From JAKORR01 sp964608495 (GTDB lineage Bacteria; Armatimonadota; Zipacnadia; Zipacnadales; FEN-943): a stretch of DNA of 32,199 nucleotides. Of this stretch, positions 23,051-31,404 are shown piece after piece (position 1 is the stretch's first letter; each line of letters begins with the position of its first letter). Location: NCBI GenBank assembly GCA_964608495.1, contig CAZSOQ010000031.1:1-32199 (forward strand), given 5' to 3'. The position numbers were made by a program, and so were the translations under genes. Below the pieces are notes generated by a model. The model was not told the origin of the DNA. It saw nothing but the letters and a program-made list of their open reading frames with translations, and made no database searches.

Positions 23051-23056
23051 TATAAT
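23051..23056 (+). promoter_or_regulatory. -10 box of the adenine deaminase gene
   Basis: A perfect TATAAT lies on the plus strand 78 nt before the start codon. No good -35 box stands 16-18 nt upstream and there is no extended TG, so the promoter may need an activator or be weak. Confidence 0.45.
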
Positions 23057-23134
23057 GGCGGGTGGCAGCCCCGCGAACCGTTCCGGGCGGCGGAAGGGGC
23101 CGCCTAGCGCGAGCAGCAGCGGAGGGCAGGCCAG

Positions 23135-24871
23135 ATGCATGGCGTCAGCGATCGAGCCAGGCTGATTCGACAGGCGGCAGGCCGGGAGCCGGCAGACTTG
23201 GTCATCAGAAACGTTGCTGTGCTGGACGTCATCTCGGGCGTGCTGAGGGAAGCGGACGTGGCCCTCTGCGGGGAGCGGATCGCGGGCGTGGGACGCTACG
23301 AGGGACGCGAGGAGATTGGGGGGCACGGCCTGGCAGCCCTTCCGGGCCTGATAGACGGCCACATGCACCTGGAAGCCAGCATGTTGTCACCGGAGCAGTT
23401 CGCGCGAGTGGCCGTTCCGGGGGGCACGACGACCGTGGTGGCCGATCCGCACGAGATAGCCAACGTGGCCGGCATGGAGGGGCTTCGGTACCTGCTGGAC
23501 GCAGCCGCGACCGCGCCCCTGGACGTGTTCCTCATGGCGCCGAGCTGCGTGCCCGCGACGCACCTTGAGACCTCGGGGGCACAGATCGGCCCGGGCGAGG
23601 TGGAGGAGCTGCTGTCCTGGCCAGGGGTCCTCGGCCTCGGCGAGGTGATGAACTTCCCTGGCGTGGTCGCCCAGGACCGGGAAGTGCTGCGCAAGATCGC
23701 CGCGGCGGCCGGCCGCGTGGTGGATGGCCACGCGCCACGGCTAAGCGGACCCGCCCTGCAGGCTTACCTTGCGGCGGGACCACGCTCGGACCACGAAAGC
23801 ACGACCCTGGAGGAGGCCCGGGAGAAGCTCGACGCGGGGATGATGGTGATGGTCCGTGAGGGGGGCGCGGCGAGGAACCTCGCCACCCTCTGTCCTCTCC
23901 TCCAGGGCGATACGGCCTGGCGCTGCGCGCTGGTGACCGACGACTGCAACGCCCGCCGTCTCGCCGAGCACGGGCACCTGGACCACCTCCTACGCGAGGC
24001 CGTCGCCCTGGGGATCGAGCCGCACGTTGCCGTGCGCTGTCTGACCCTCGTGCCTACCACGTACTTCCGGCTGTTCGACCGTGGTGTGATAGCGCCAGGG
24101 CTCCTCGCCGACATCGTGCTGGTGGACAGCGTACAGAGTCTGCAGCCGAGGTTGGTGCTGAAGCGAGGCCGCGTCGTGGCGCGCGACGGCGAGTTGGTCG
24201 CCGACTGCGCGCCACTGCCGCTGCCCCAGGGCCTACGCAGCTCCTGTCACCTGCCGCGTCTCACCGCGAACAGCTTCGCGCTACCAGCGCCTGAGGGTGC
24301 CAGGCAGGCGCTCTGCCGTGTCATCACCGCCGAACCGGCGCAGATCGTTACGGGAGAGATACACCTGGAAGTGCCGTGCCGCGATGGCTGTATCACGCCC
24401 GAGAACGCCGACCAGGACGTGTGTCGGGCGGCGGTGATCCACAGGCACGGACGCGGTGGGGGCGTGGGGCTGGGATTGGTGCAGGGATTCGGCCTGCGCC
24501 GGGGCGCGCTGGCGTCCACGGTGGCCCACGACAGCCACAACCTGGTCGTCGTGGGCCGCTCCGTAGAGGACATGCTCACCGCCGTCAGGGCGCTGGCCGA
24601 GATGGGCGGCGGGCAGGTGGCAGTGGCGGAGGGCGAGGTGCTCGCCTCCCTGGCCTTGCCCATCGCGGGCCTGATGAGTCCCGAGCCCCTGGAGCGGGTT
24701 GTGCGCGGCATCCGGGAGCTCGAGGGGGCCGCCGGGGCGTTGGGCTGCACGCTTCCTGACCCCTTCATGACCCTCTCCTTCCTGGCGCTGCCCGTGATGC
24801 CCCACCTGAAGCTGACGGACCTGGGGCTTGTGCAGGTGGACCGCTTCGAGGTGGTCCCCGTCGTGGTCTAG
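23135..24871 (+). CDS. ade: Adenine deaminase
   Basis: This 578-residue amidohydrolase converts adenine to hypoxanthine and ammonia in purine salvage. Metal-binding motifs are in place: GHMH (His76, His78), ADPHE (His106, Glu107), Glu170, His199 in DGHAP, and TDD at 268-270 where many homologues have SDD. The C-terminal domain carries HRHGRGGGVGLG and TVAHDSHN, typical of the bacterial Ade (COG1001) family, and the length is normal. GGAGGG stands about 8 nt before the ATG. The gene is alone on the plus strand, divergent from the DUF362 operon and convergent with tpiA. Confidence 0.94.
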   Translation: MHGVSDRARLIRQAAGREPADLVIRNVAVLDVISGVLREADVALCGERIAGVGRYEGREEIGGHGLAALPGLIDGHMHLEASMLSPEQFARVAVPGGTTTVVADPHEIANVAGMEGLRYLLDAAATAPLDVFLMAPSCVPATHLETSGAQIGPGEVEELLSWPGVLGLGEVMNFPGVVAQDREVLRKIAAAAGRVVDGHAPRLSGPALQAYLAAGPRSDHESTTLEEAREKLDAGMMVMVREGGAARNLATLCPLLQGDTAWRCALVTDDCNARRLAEHGHLDHLLREAVALGIEPHVAVRCLTLVPTTYFRLFDRGVIAPGLLADIVLVDSVQSLQPRLVLKRGRVVARDGELVADCAPLPLPQGLRSSCHLPRLTANSFALPAPEGARQALCRVITAEPAQIVTGEIHLEVPCRDGCITPENADQDVCRAAVIHRHGRGGGVGLGLVQGFGLRRGALASTVAHDSHNLVVVGRSVEDMLTAVRALAEMGGGQVAVAEGEVLASLALPIAGLMSPEPLERVVRGIRELEGAAGALGCTLPDPFMTLSFLALPVMPHLKLTDLGLVQVDRFEVVPVVV

Positions 24872-24916
24872 CTCTGCGAGAAGGCCGGCGAGGGCCGACC
24901 TAGGGACCAGAAGCGA

Positions 24917-24944
24917 TGCCCGGGATCGCCATGGACCCCGGGCA
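24917..24944. terminator. Hairpin between convergent ade and tpiA
   Basis: TGCCCGGG and CCCGGGCA form a perfect 8-bp stem around a 12-nt loop, midway in the 128-nt gap between the two stop codons. There is no T-tract on either side, so it is at best a factor-assisted bidirectional terminator. Confidence 0.5.
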
Positions 24945-24999
24945 GCGGCATGCTCATCTGGAGAGGGATGACGCGTCGCCCCAGAGGGCGGGGAGGTCC

Positions 25000-25818
25000 T
25001 CAGGCGCCGGCCCCGCGAATCCTCTGGGCCGCCTCGACCAGGGGTACGAACTCCTCCGCCGTGAGGGAGGCACCGCCAACCAGGCCGCCGTCAATCTCCG
25101 CCTGCTGCATGAGACCCTCTACGTTGCCCGGCTTCACGGAGCCACCGTAGAGGATCTGGCTCTCCTGGGCGGCCTCGCCGATCTTGTCGGCCAGGGGGCC
25201 GCGTATCAAGCCGAGCACGCGGTTGGCCTCATCGGCCTCGCACACCTCGCCGGTGCCGATCGCCCAGACGGGCTCGTAGGCGATGATCACAGACTCAATG
25301 TCATTCTCGCTCATGCCCGTCAGCGCGGCGTTGACCTGGTCACGGACGACGACATCGGTGGATCCGGCGCGTCGCTCGTCTATCGTCTCGCCGCAGCAGA
25401 TGATCGGGGTCAGGCCCGCCTCCAGGACGGCCCGAGCCTTCCAGTTCACGGTGACGTCGTTGTCACCGAAGACCGAGCGCAACTCCTCGGGCCAGTCCTC
25501 GGACCAGGAGCCGAAGCGGCAGCGCCGCTCAGAGTGCCCCACGATCACATACTCGACGCCCACGGAGGCAAGCATCTGGGCCGATACCTCTCCCGTGTAG
25601 GCGCCCTCGGCCGTCCAGAAGACGTCCTGGGCCCCGAGCATGATGCTGGACCCCTCCAGAGCGTCGCCGACGGCATCGAGCGCGGTGAAGGGCGGGCAGA
25701 GGACGACGTCAACGCTCGTCACTCCGCCGACCGCTTCCAGGAGCTGCGCCACCAGCCAGGCGGCCTCCTGGTTGTCCTTGTTCATCTTCCAGTTCCCCGC
25801 CATCATGGGCCTGCGCAT
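25000..25818 (-). CDS. tpiA: Triose-phosphate isomerase
   Basis: This 272-residue TIM barrel interconverts dihydroxyacetone phosphate and glyceraldehyde 3-phosphate. Catalytic residues are Asn9 and Lys11 (GNWKMNK), His95 (VGHSERR) and Glu182 (AYEPVWAIGTG, including loop 6). The phosphate-binding YGGSVKP and GGLVGGASL follow. Relative to the usual enzyme of about 250 residues there is an insertion of roughly 15 residues directly after HSERR (about 101-116, rich in Trp and acidic residues); the frame is intact through it. AAGGTGAG lies upstream of the ATG. It is the last gene of the yvcK-gap-pgk-tpiA cluster, 106 nt after pgk. Confidence 0.95.
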   Translation of the reverse strand: MRRPMMAGNWKMNKDNQEAAWLVAQLLEAVGGVTSVDVVLCPPFTALDAVGDALEGSSIMLGAQDVFWTAEGAYTGEVSAQMLASVGVEYVIVGHSERRCRFGSWSEDWPEELRSVFGDNDVTVNWKARAVLEAGLTPIICCGETIDERRAGSTDVVVRDQVNAALTGMSENDIESVIIAYEPVWAIGTGEVCEADEANRVLGLIRGPLADKIGEAAQESQILYGGSVKPGNVEGLMQQAEIDGGLVGGASLTAEEFVPLVEAAQRIRGAGA

Positions 25819-25861
25819 GGTTCATCACTCACCTTGGCTCTGACGTAGGGACTACCGCTAG

Positions 25862-25882
25862 CTGGGGCACGGTCAGCCCCAG
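25862..25882. repeat. Inverted repeat between pgk and tpiA
   Basis: CTGGGGC and GCCCCAG form a perfect 7-bp stem with a 7-nt loop, 42 nt after the pgk stop. No T-tract follows. An intercistronic processing or stabilising hairpin is possible. Confidence 0.5.
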
Positions 25883-25924
25883 GTGTCCGCGTCGGTCTGG
25901 CGCCGGGTCCCCGACTCGGCGCGG

Positions 25925-27130
25925 TTAGACAGGATTGAGCGCTTCGACGCCCGGTAGCGTGCCGAACTCGACGAACTCCAGGCTTGCGCCGCCGCCGGTC
26001 GAGACGTGCTTGATTCTGCCTGCGACGCCCGCCTGCTCGACAGCCGCGACGGAGTCACCGCCACCGATGACCGTGTACCCCGGACAGGCAGCGACGGCGT
26101 CGGCCACCGCATGGGTGCCCTCGTCGAAGGGCGGCACCTCGAAGAGACCCATCGGGCCGTTCCAGAAGACGGTCCTGGCCGAGGCGACGTGGGAGCAGAA
26201 GGTCGCGGTGGTCTCGGGGCCGATGTCCACGGCGCTCCATCCCGGCCGGATCATGGGGACGGGCACCTTCTTGCGCTGGGTGCCGGGACCGCGGCGGTAG
26301 CGCATGTAGCAATCGGACGGCAGGACCAGCCCGGACTGGTCCCAGTCGGGATCGGCGAGGAGCTCGGCGGCGGCCTTCAGGCTCTTGGGCGTGCAGAGGG
26401 ACACGCCGATCTCGTAATGCCGGGCCTTGTAGAAGGCCCAGGCCATGGCCCCGCCGACGAGAACCTTCTCAGCACGGACCAGCAGCGAGCGAATGACGCC
26501 GATCTTGTCTTCGACCTTGGCTCCGCCGATGACCGCGACGAAGCCGTCCCTGGGCTGGGCCGTGAGCTTGCTGAGGGCAGCCACCTCGGCCTCCATGAGG
26601 AGCCCCGCCACCGCGGGGGTCAAGAGGCCCGCGACCGTGTAGGACGAGGCGTGCTTGCGGTGGGCGGCACCGAAGGCATCGTTAACGTAGGCCTCAAAGG
26701 GCGCGGCCAGCTGCTCGGCGAAAGCGCGATTCTTGGCCTCATCCTTGGACTCCTCGCCCGGGTAGAAGCGAGTGTTCTCGAGCACCGCGATGTCGCCCGG
26801 CTTCATCCCCGCGACGGCCTCGGCCACGGCATCGCCGATGCAGTCAGGCACGAAGCGGACCGAACGGCCCTGGCCCTTGAGCAGTTCCTCAAGCCTGTCA
26901 GCCGCAGGGCGGAGGGAGAACTCCGGGTCGGGCTGGCCCTCCGGGCGGCCGAGGTGAGAGCAGAGCACGAGGACCGTATCACGGAGTGCCTCCAGCGTGG
27001 GCAGCACGGCCGTGATGCGCGTGTCGTCGGTGATCTGCCGTCCCTTCATGGGGACGTTGAAGTCCACGCGACAGAGAATCCTCTTGCCCGACAGCTCGGC
27101 GGCTACGTCGCTGGTCGTCTTCCGACCCAT
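25925..27130 (-). CDS. pgk: Phosphoglycerate kinase
   Basis: This 401-residue two-domain kinase transfers phosphate between 1,3-bisphosphoglycerate and ADP. Visible motifs are RVDFNVP (21-27), SHLGRPEG (58-65), the GGAKVEDK strand, GPMGLFE, the GGGDS loop and STGGGASLEF near the C-terminus. The length is standard. ATG at 27130 is preferred because AAGGTG lies 6 nt upstream; an in-frame GTG at 27148 has no spaced leader. A 12-bp hairpin at 27185-27220 separates pgk from gap. Confidence 0.95.
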   Translation of the reverse strand: MGRKTTSDVAAELSGKRILCRVDFNVPMKGRQITDDTRITAVLPTLEALRDTVLVLCSHLGRPEGQPDPEFSLRPAADRLEELLKGQGRSVRFVPDCIGDAVAEAVAGMKPGDIAVLENTRFYPGEESKDEAKNRAFAEQLAAPFEAYVNDAFGAAHRKHASSYTVAGLLTPAVAGLLMEAEVAALSKLTAQPRDGFVAVIGGAKVEDKIGVIRSLLVRAEKVLVGGAMAWAFYKARHYEIGVSLCTPKSLKAAAELLADPDWDQSGLVLPSDCYMRYRRGPGTQRKKVPVPMIRPGWSAVDIGPETTATFCSHVASARTVFWNGPMGLFEVPPFDEGTHAVADAVAACPGYTVIGGGDSVAAVEQAGVAGRIKHVSTGGGASLEFVEFGTLPGVEALNPV

Positions 27131-27184
27131 GACTGGCACCTTGATCACTCCCCGGTCCGTGTCTTACGCGCAGACTGACGGAAG

Positions 27185-27220
27185 GCGGGGCGGGCGACCG
27201 GTCGTCGGCGCCCGCCCCGC
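27185..27220. repeat. 12-bp GC hairpin between gap and pgk
   Basis: GCGGGGCGGGCG and CGCCCGCCCCGC form a perfect 12-bp stem around a 12-nt loop in the 135-nt gap between the two genes. Only CTTCC follows on the minus strand, so it is not a standard intrinsic terminator. It may trim or protect the gap message and set the gap to pgk ratio. Confidence 0.75.
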
Positions 27221-27265
27221 TCGAGCATGTTCGCTGTCCTTGCGCCTGGGCAGGGAACGCCGAGT

Positions 27266-28309
<1,044 letters not shown>

Positions 28310-28315
28310 AGTGAT

Positions 28316-28322
28316 CCCTCCT
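28316..28322 (-). promoter_or_regulatory. Shine-Dalgarno site fixing the GTG start of gap
   Basis: AGGAGGG on the minus strand stands 6 nt before GTG at 28309. The mature N-terminus it gives (ALRVGINGFG) matches the family. Confidence 0.85.
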
Positions 28323-28364
28323 GTCGATTGGTTCCGTGCAGTGCCAAGCTTCACCTTTGCCCCT

Positions 28365-29642
28365 TCAGATGGCGACAGCCAGTTCCTGCTGCGCCAAGGT
28401 AATGAGCGCGCGGGATAGCTTGCTCGGATCATGTCTCGCCCAGTTGTCCTGCGAGACCAAGCTCCTCATTATCGGGATGTAGCCCATCGCCGCGATGGCC
28501 GGTGCATCCGGCGCCACGAAATGGGCTCCCTCCTCCTCGTAACGCGCCAACACGTCCTTCCCGGGCCTGCCGTCGTTGAGAAGGACGAACTCGAAGACCG
28601 GCTCACCGACGTGCTGTTCAACGACCGCGACGTGGTCGGGAGCGCTGAAGCCGTCAGTCTCGCCCGGCTGGGTCATCACATTGGACACATAGATGCGCAC
28701 GGCCGGGGTCTGCCGCAAGGCGTCGGCCAGGTCGGGCACGAGCAGGTTGGGCATGACGCTGGTGAAAAGGCTGCCCGGCCCGATCACGACCAGGTCGGCG
28801 TCCCAGACAGCGCGCACGGCCTCTTCCAGGGCCGGCGGGTCCGGCGGGTCGAGGTACACGCGCCTGATGTCCCGGGCCGTCGTCACAGCCAGTTCGCCGC
28901 GGACGTGGCTGCCGTCAGCCAGCTCGGCACAGAGCGTGACATCGGCGGTGGTGGGAGGCATGACACGCCCGCGGATGGCCAGGATCTCGTGCATCTGGCG
29001 CACGGCCTCGTCGAAATCCCCGGTGATCTCGGTGAGGGCTGCGATGAGAAGGTTGCCCAGGCTGTGACCGCCAAGCTCCCTCGCCTCTCCGTCGAAGCGG
29101 AACTGGAGAAGGAGCGACATGAGCTGCTCGGAGTCCGCCAGCGCGGCGAGGCAGTTGCGGATGTCACCGGGAGGCGGCACGCCGAGCTCACGTCGCAGGC
29201 GGCCGGAGCTTCCGCCCTCGTCCGAGACGGCCACGATCGCCGAGATGTTGCTGGTGTGGGTCTTGAGGCCGCGAAGGAGCTGGGACAGACCCGTGCCCCC
29301 ACCGATGGCGACAACGCGAAGCCCGCTGTCGCGGCGCCGTTGCTGCCAGACCACGTCGGCGAGATGGTCCTCCGAGTGCGGCGCCAGGGCCGAAGCGACG
29401 GATCGCACCAGCCCGCGGACGCCCGCGATGACCATGGACAGCCCGGCCAGTCCGGCCAGGGCGCCCCAGAAGCTGGCGGCCCAGGGACCTCCCACGCGAG
29501 CCGTGAGCTCGTAGGCAAAAAGGTTCGCGACAAGCATTACACCCAGGGAGGCAAGGACAAGCCCCAGGAAAACGAGGGCGGCCCAACGCTTCACCCGCAT
29601 CCCTGGGTAGAGCCAACGTAGGAGGCGCCGCAGTCCGCGCAC
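28365..29642 (-). CDS. yvcK: YvcK/CofD-like protein with N-terminal membrane segments
   Basis: The 425-residue protein belongs to the YvcK (gluconeogenesis factor) branch of the CofD-like family. Members bind UDP-sugars and affect central carbon metabolism, growth on gluconeogenic carbon sources and cell-wall synthesis. An amphipathic start with LRWLYPG and two hydrophobic segments (about 20-40 and 55-75) precede the Rossmann-like domain: GGGTGLSQLL (114-123), DEGGSSGRLR (141-150), PPPGDIRNCL (156-165), later IGPGSLFTSV and MTQPGETDG. The membrane-tethered form is seen in some lineages; many Firmicute homologues lack it. GTG at 29642 is chosen because the conserved WLYPG block begins a few residues later and the promoter lies just upstream; ATG at 29600 is less likely. 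It leads a cluster with gap, pgk and tpiA. Confidence 0.9.
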   Translation of the reverse strand: MRGLRRLLRWLYPGMRVKRWAALVFLGLVLASLGVMLVANLFAYELTARVGGPWAASFWGALAGLAGLSMVIAGVRGLVRSVASALAPHSEDHLADVVWQQRRRDSGLRVVAIGGGTGLSQLLRGLKTHTSNISAIVAVSDEGGSSGRLRRELGVPPPGDIRNCLAALADSEQLMSLLLQFRFDGEARELGGHSLGNLLIAALTEITGDFDEAVRQMHEILAIRGRVMPPTTADVTLCAELADGSHVRGELAVTTARDIRRVYLDPPDPPALEEAVRAVWDADLVVIGPGSLFTSVMPNLLVPDLADALRQTPAVRIYVSNVMTQPGETDGFSAPDHVAVVEQHVGEPVFEFVLLNDGRPGKDVLARYEEEGAHFVAPDAPAIAAMGYIPIMRSLVSQDNWARHDPSKLSRALITLAQQELAVAI

Positions 29643-29673
29643 GGAGGCCCGCCTTTCCTGTGAGTGTGGCGGG

Positions 29674-29702
29674 ATTATACAGGGGGCCTGGCCGCCCGTC
29701 AA
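29674..29702 (-). promoter_or_regulatory. Promoter of the yvcK-gap-pgk-tpiA cluster
   Basis: TTGACG (29702-29697) and TATAAT (29679-29674) on the minus strand are separated by 17 nt. Transcription should start near 29667, leaving a short leader of about 25 nt before GTG at 29642. Confidence 0.8.
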
Positions 29703-29759
29703 ACCGCAACTGCGACGCCCTTCGGGAGCCGGCGATCCTGCCGACGCCACTGACGCTGC

Positions 29760-29804
29760 TCGGCTCGGGTGGGCTCCGGCAGGCCCCCGGCTGGAGTGAG
29801 CCGA
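29760..29804. repeat. Hairpin just after the deacetylase stop
   Basis: An outer 7-bp stem (TCGGCTC with GAGCCGA) and an inner 7-bp stem with one G-U pair (CTCCGGC with GCTGGAG) are separated by an asymmetric bulge and close on a 9-nt loop. It starts 12 nt after the stop codon. No T-tract follows, so termination would need help. Confidence 0.4.
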
Positions 29805-29816
29805 CACCCTGGCCGG

Positions 29817-31175
29817 CTACTCGTCGCGCAGACAACCGAGGGATCGCAGATCCGCAAGGACCTCGGGTGCGTTGCCCGCCAGCAGGGGCGCGTCGGGCAG
29901 CAGGTCTGACACGCGACCGGGCTGCAGGCCCATCTGACGCAGGCCCGCCAGGATCTCGCGCAGAGCCAGGGCGCTCTCGATGTTCCCCTGATGCATGAGG
30001 ATGATGTCGCCGCCCTTCACGCCCGTCAGCGCGACCCGGGCGATCTCGGCCGGGGGCCTGGGGCGCCAGTCACCCGTGTTGCGGCTCCAGAAGACCGGCA
30101 GCAGGCCGAGGCTCGCACAGAGACGAAGGCTCTTCTCGTCCAGACCACCGCCAGGTGGGCGCATGAGCCGGCAGCGCTGCCTGCTGAGGGCTTCGACGAG
30201 CCTGGACGTCTCCCCCAGCTCGGCGGCTGCGGCATTCAGGGGCAGGTCCGGCAGGCGGCGGTTGGTGAAGCAGTGGTTCCCGATCTCATGGCCGGCACCC
30301 ACGATGTCCAGGAAGAGCTGCGGGTAGTGGATGATCTTCTCGCCCACGACGAAGAAGGTGGCTCGGGCTTTCTGCTCAGCCAGTACCTGCAGCATCAGGG
30401 AGGTGCTGGCGGGGTGAGGACCGTCGTCAATGGTTATGGCGACCACGCGGCTGTTCGCTGCCCCCCGGGTGATGGCCTGCAAGTGCTCATCAGGCCTGGC
30501 GGGCACCGAGTCCAGGCTCCAGCCGTTGAGCTCGGGCACGGCCAGGTCGAAGACGGCCTCGCCCCGGACGACCCCGTTGTCCGCGGCATACTTGAGGAAC
30601 AGAGGGTCGTACCGGAGCATGGACAGGCTCTGCAGCAACTGCCCGGGCGGAAGGCCCGACCGGGCCATGGCGGTGTAGTTGTCGCGCCAGCAGCTCATGG
30701 AGAACACGGGCCAATGCCACTTGATGCCGTCGGGTCCCTCATAGGGGACGGCGGCCCAGAGGTCCACGTGGTCGCATCTCAGGTTGTCGCCGAAGCAAGC
30801 TGCGAGGACCTGCTGGGAGTCCGAGTGAAGACGGGCGACGGAGAACTCCCCGGTATGCCAGACTCCTGCCTGGACCTTCACGACGGCAAGGCGCAGCCCG
30901 ACGGCGTCCATGATGCCGGCCTTGACCACCCGGTGCTCGAGGCCCGCCTGGCTGAGCTGGTTGACGAGGTCGCGCTCTGCGGTCGGGTTCCAGCCCTTGA
31001 GCACGCTCGGGCTCCCGTTCTCCAGGGGCTCCAGCAGAGCGGGCGGCGCGTGGTGCAGCATGTGCGGCCGCAGGTGGCTTGGGACATCCTGCGGGGCTGC
31101 CCCGGTCCGCCCGGTGGCGGTCCATGAGCCGCCCAGGAGGGCAGCAACAACGACCAGGCTTTCGGCAATGCGCAT
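29817..31175 (-). CDS. Secreted polysaccharide deacetylase-like (NodB/CE4) protein
   Basis: This 452-residue protein has a Sec-type start (AESLVVVAALLGGSWTATG). Residues ~30-235 form a domain I do not recognise; they include a Trp-rich stretch near 140-165. Residues ~243-430 are a NodB-type domain: TIDDGP (248-253, metal Asp251), RATFFVVG, motif 2 GNHCFTN (His301, but Asn305 where the family has a second His), RPPGGG (339-344), TGDW (367-370) and ILMH (392-395). CE4 enzymes remove acetyl groups from peptidoglycan or other glycans; the altered metal triad makes activity uncertain. GGAGG lies 7 nt before the ATG and a promoter overlaps the short leader. The next gene downstream is yvcK, which has its own promoter. 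Confidence 0.87.
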   Translation of the reverse strand: MRIAESLVVVAALLGGSWTATGRTGAAPQDVPSHLRPHMLHHAPPALLEPLENGSPSVLKGWNPTAERDLVNQLSQAGLEHRVVKAGIMDAVGLRLAVVKVQAGVWHTGEFSVARLHSDSQQVLAACFGDNLRCDHVDLWAAVPYEGPDGIKWHWPVFSMSCWRDNYTAMARSGLPPGQLLQSLSMLRYDPLFLKYAADNGVVRGEAVFDLAVPELNGWSLDSVPARPDEHLQAITRGAANSRVVAITIDDGPHPASTSLMLQVLAEQKARATFFVVGEKIIHYPQLFLDIVGAGHEIGNHCFTNRRLPDLPLNAAAAELGETSRLVEALSRQRCRLMRPPGGGLDEKSLRLCASLGLLPVFWSRNTGDWRPRPPAEIARVALTGVKGGDIILMHQGNIESALALREILAGLRQMGLQPGRVSDLLPDAPLLAGNAPEVLADLRSLGCLRDE

Positions 31176-31198
31176 CGGTGGGCCTCCACTGCGGCGCC

Positions 31199-31226
31199 AT
31201 TATAGCCTTGGCGCACCACCGTGCAA
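31199..31226 (-). promoter_or_regulatory. Promoter of the deacetylase-like gene
   Basis: TTGCAC (31226-31221) and TATAAT (31204-31199) on the minus strand are 16 nt apart. The predicted start is near 31192, so the leader is only about 17 nt and consists essentially of the ribosome-binding site. Confidence 0.65.
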
Positions 31227-31404
31227 CCTTGCTCCCGCCGGGCGCGTCGGGCGGAGATGCAGCCCACGTCCATGGGCGAGGAGCAAGGCTGACTTGCCTG
31301 GCTGCGGCGCGGGGTAGTACAACTTGGCGGGGCGGCGGGGACGCCGGGGCCCCAGGGAGAGTCCGACGCCCTCCTGTTGCAGGGGAAAGAACGGGTGACA
31401 AGCC

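Noticed and set aside
23062..23568. An open frame in a second reading frame at the start of ade
   Set aside because: Gly/Arg-rich shadow frame without a leader; the ade frame has all metal-binding motifs.
29643..29807. N-terminal extension of YvcK from 29807
   Set aside because: The extension contains the promoter at 29674-29702, and homologues start near the WLYPG block.
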